Shown here piece by piece: positions 62,887 through 64,000 of a stretch of DNA of 64,000 nt. How positions within the stretch are numbered: the stretch's first letter is position 1; each line of letters opens with the position of its first letter. Below the pieces are notes generated by a model, which saw only the letters and a program-made list of their open reading frames with translations, was not told the origin of the DNA and did not search any database. Location: positions 310,001-374,000 of the forward strand of contig JAJEBF010000014.1 of the NCBI GenBank assembly GCA_022824025.1, in the 5' to 3' direction. The DNA comes from Caldilineaceae bacterium (GTDB taxonomy: Bacteria > Chloroflexota > Anaerolineae > Caldilineales > Caldilineaceae). Both the position numbers and the translations under genes were made by a program.

Positions 62887-64000
62887 CTAGCCGCAGTCTT
62901 CCTCATCCCCGTGATATCGCGATGCCTCCTGTCCTGTCATGCCGGGATCAAGGGCCCGCCACCGGAACGGCGCTGCCCAGTCGTTCGGCTTGTCTTCGAC
63001 CACATCCGCGATCAGGTCGCCGAGAACCGGCCCGAATTTGAATCCGTGGCCGCTTCCTCCCGTCGCAACACTCAACCCCTCCATCCCAGGATGGTGGTCG
63101 ATCCAGAAATGTTCATCAAGCGTGTCATTGTACAAACACCGCCGCGTATAGGTAATCTCAGCGTCCAGCAGGGCGGGAAATGTGTCCTGAAGGAACTTGC
63201 GCAGTTCCGCAAAGTCCTCCTCGTAAACGACGCGTTCATCATCCTCCGGGTGCAATTCCACCCCCACCCCGTGCCGCGAAATCTTCATTACGCCTTCTCT
63301 TAGCATTGGAAAACCGTACCAGCCAGTGCGCGATGTATCGCCGAAGAAAACGACAAAGTCGGGAGCCGTGAATAGAGCCGGATCGACAGGATTAAGATGA
63401 AAGATCGGGTGCCCCGTTGACTTCATCACCGGCTGCAACTCCGGCAACAGCCAGTGCGTCCAGGACCCGGCTGCCACCACGGTGTGTTCCGCTGAAAAGA
63501 TCTCGCCTTCACGTGTTCGCACACCCTGAACCCGGGTGCCGCTCAGCAACAGCTGTTCCGCAGTCTGACCGGATCGAACGTCGACCCCCGCCTCCGCGGC
63601 ATGCGCCGCCAGCTTGCCAACAACCCGCCCGCTCTCGGCGTAGCCGCCGCGCGGATTGTAAAAGCCGTCCACATACGTCCCGGTTGTCCAGGCCGGAAAG
63701 CGACGCGCAATCTCGGCCCCGTCCAACCTTTCGGGCCGCTGTCCCTCCTCCAGCAACATATCATAGCTGCTCTTGACAAACTCGTTTTCCTCCATCGGCG
63801 CCATAGATGCCGCCAAAATGCCCGTCTCATGGTACAGCGTCTCCCCGAACAACGCATTCCAGCGGTGGAACCCCTCGATGGCCTGTATCACCATCTGCAT
63901 GTATTGCCGGTTGCTGCCGTATTCCATTCGGACTACCTTGCTCACATCCGTCGAGGCTGCCAGGGCGTATGGTATCGGTCCAGGATCGATCAAGGTGACG
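62887..64000 (-). CDS. Sarcosine-oxidase-type FAD-dependent oxidoreductase, partial (5' end beyond the window)
   Basis: The frame stays open to the right edge (codons VTLIDPGPIPYALAASTDVS at the end), so the N-terminal FAD-binding Gly motif lies outside the window. The internal TTG at 63991-63993 is not the true start. The visible 370 residues match the monomeric sarcosine oxidase/N-methyltryptophan oxidase family: VVRMEYGSNRQYMQM, the covalent-FAD Cys region RRCLYNDTLDEHFWIDHHPG (Cys codon 63136-63138) and GGSGHGFKFGPVLGD near the end. Such enzymes oxidise N-methyl amino acids to the amine plus formaldehyde and peroxide. The Cys suggests covalent flavinylation; the substrate is unknown. Confidence 0.9.
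   Translation of the reverse strand, partial: VTLIDPGPIPYALAASTDVSKVVRMEYGSNRQYMQMVIQAIEGFHRWNALFGETLYHETGILAASMAPMEENEFVKSSYDMLLEEGQRPERLDGAEIARRFPAWTTGTYVDGFYNPRGGYAESGRVVGKLAAHAAEAGVDVRSGQTAEQLLLSGTRVQGVRTREGEIFSAEHTVVAAGSWTHWLLPELQPVMKSTGHPIFHLNPVDPALFTAPDFVVFFGDTSRTGWYGFPMLREGVMKISRHGVGVELHPEDDERVVYEEDFAELRKFLQDTFPALLDAEITYTRRCLYNDTLDEHFWIDHHPGMEGLSVATGGSGHGFKFGPVLGDLIADVVEDKPNDWAAPFRWRALDPGMTGQEASRYHGDEEDCG

Noticed and set aside
63991..63993. TTG as start of the flavoprotein
   Set aside because: In-frame codons continue to the window edge with family-matching sequence (VTLID), so the gene is simply truncated.

Overview
The window looks like a chromosomal stretch of a high-GC, free-living or host-associated bacterium, most likely a member of the Chloroflexota (Caldilinea/Anaerolinea-type). 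This rests on gene content and style: a PspC-domain protein, an O-antigen-ligase/TPR fusion, a DHH-CBS-CCA-adding enzyme fusion, a giant alpha-2-macroglobulin lipoprotein, a HrcA/CIRCE-controlled groESL operon, frequent GTG/TTG starts and short co-directional gene runs. The lineage is an inference; no rRNA gene is present to settle it. I see no insertion sequence, prophage, CRISPR array or replication origin.

Layout. 1-4.0 kb: partial pspC-like gene, a Gfo/Idh/MocA dehydrogenase and a ThDP enzyme of the acetolactate-synthase type. 4.5-20.3 kb (+ strand): a small orphan gene, a UvrD-like helicase, an O-antigen ligase with TPR tail, a WecA/MraY-type phosphosugar transferase, a lipoprotein cyclophilin, a VTT/DedA membrane protein and a 2075-residue alpha-2-macroglobulin whose thioester cysteine is replaced. 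This run is dominated by envelope functions. 20.3-31.3 kb: a zinc-finger/pRiA4b-type protein convergent with a nucleotidyltransferase-fold protein, then minus-strand metabolic genes (coaBC, an enolase-superfamily dehydratase, a DHH-CBS-tRNA nucleotidyltransferase, an 8-oxoguanine-deaminase-like amidohydrolase, a quinate-dehydrogenase-like protein and an alpha-oxoamine synthase). 31.5-34.6 kb (+): alpha/beta hydrolase, dTDP-4-dehydrorhamnose reductase, family 2 glycosyltransferase. 34.7-38.7 kb (-): two coupled acetyltransferases, two small membrane proteins and mnmA. 38.7-40.7 kb is the one unusual non-coding region: a G-rich island with a roughly 370-bp minisatellite of 10-bp units and a small Cys/His protein. 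40.7-43.4 kb (+): FmdE-like protein and an AlbA/Schlafen-type protein. 43.8-53.9 kb (-): groESL with CIRCE and promoter, a STAND NTPase with TPRs plus a mini-Rossmann protein, an SLC13-type transporter, a TPR protein, a membrane protein and a cysteine desulfurase. 54.1-64 kb: enolase, a complete tRNA-Leu(GAG) transcription unit, acyl-CoA ligase, CoA-binding protein, proS, a tandem GNAT protein, purine nucleoside phosphorylase and a partial sarcosine-oxidase-type flavoprotein.

The most intriguing new signal is a compact unit between proS and the tandem GNAT gene (60467-60691). It has a consensus promoter, a strong Shine-Dalgarno, a 21-codon ORF and an intrinsic terminator in 225 bp, either a free-standing micropeptide/sRNA or a leader that controls the GNAT gene. 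Beside it, several families of short dispersed intergenic repeats recur in otherwise gene-free gaps.
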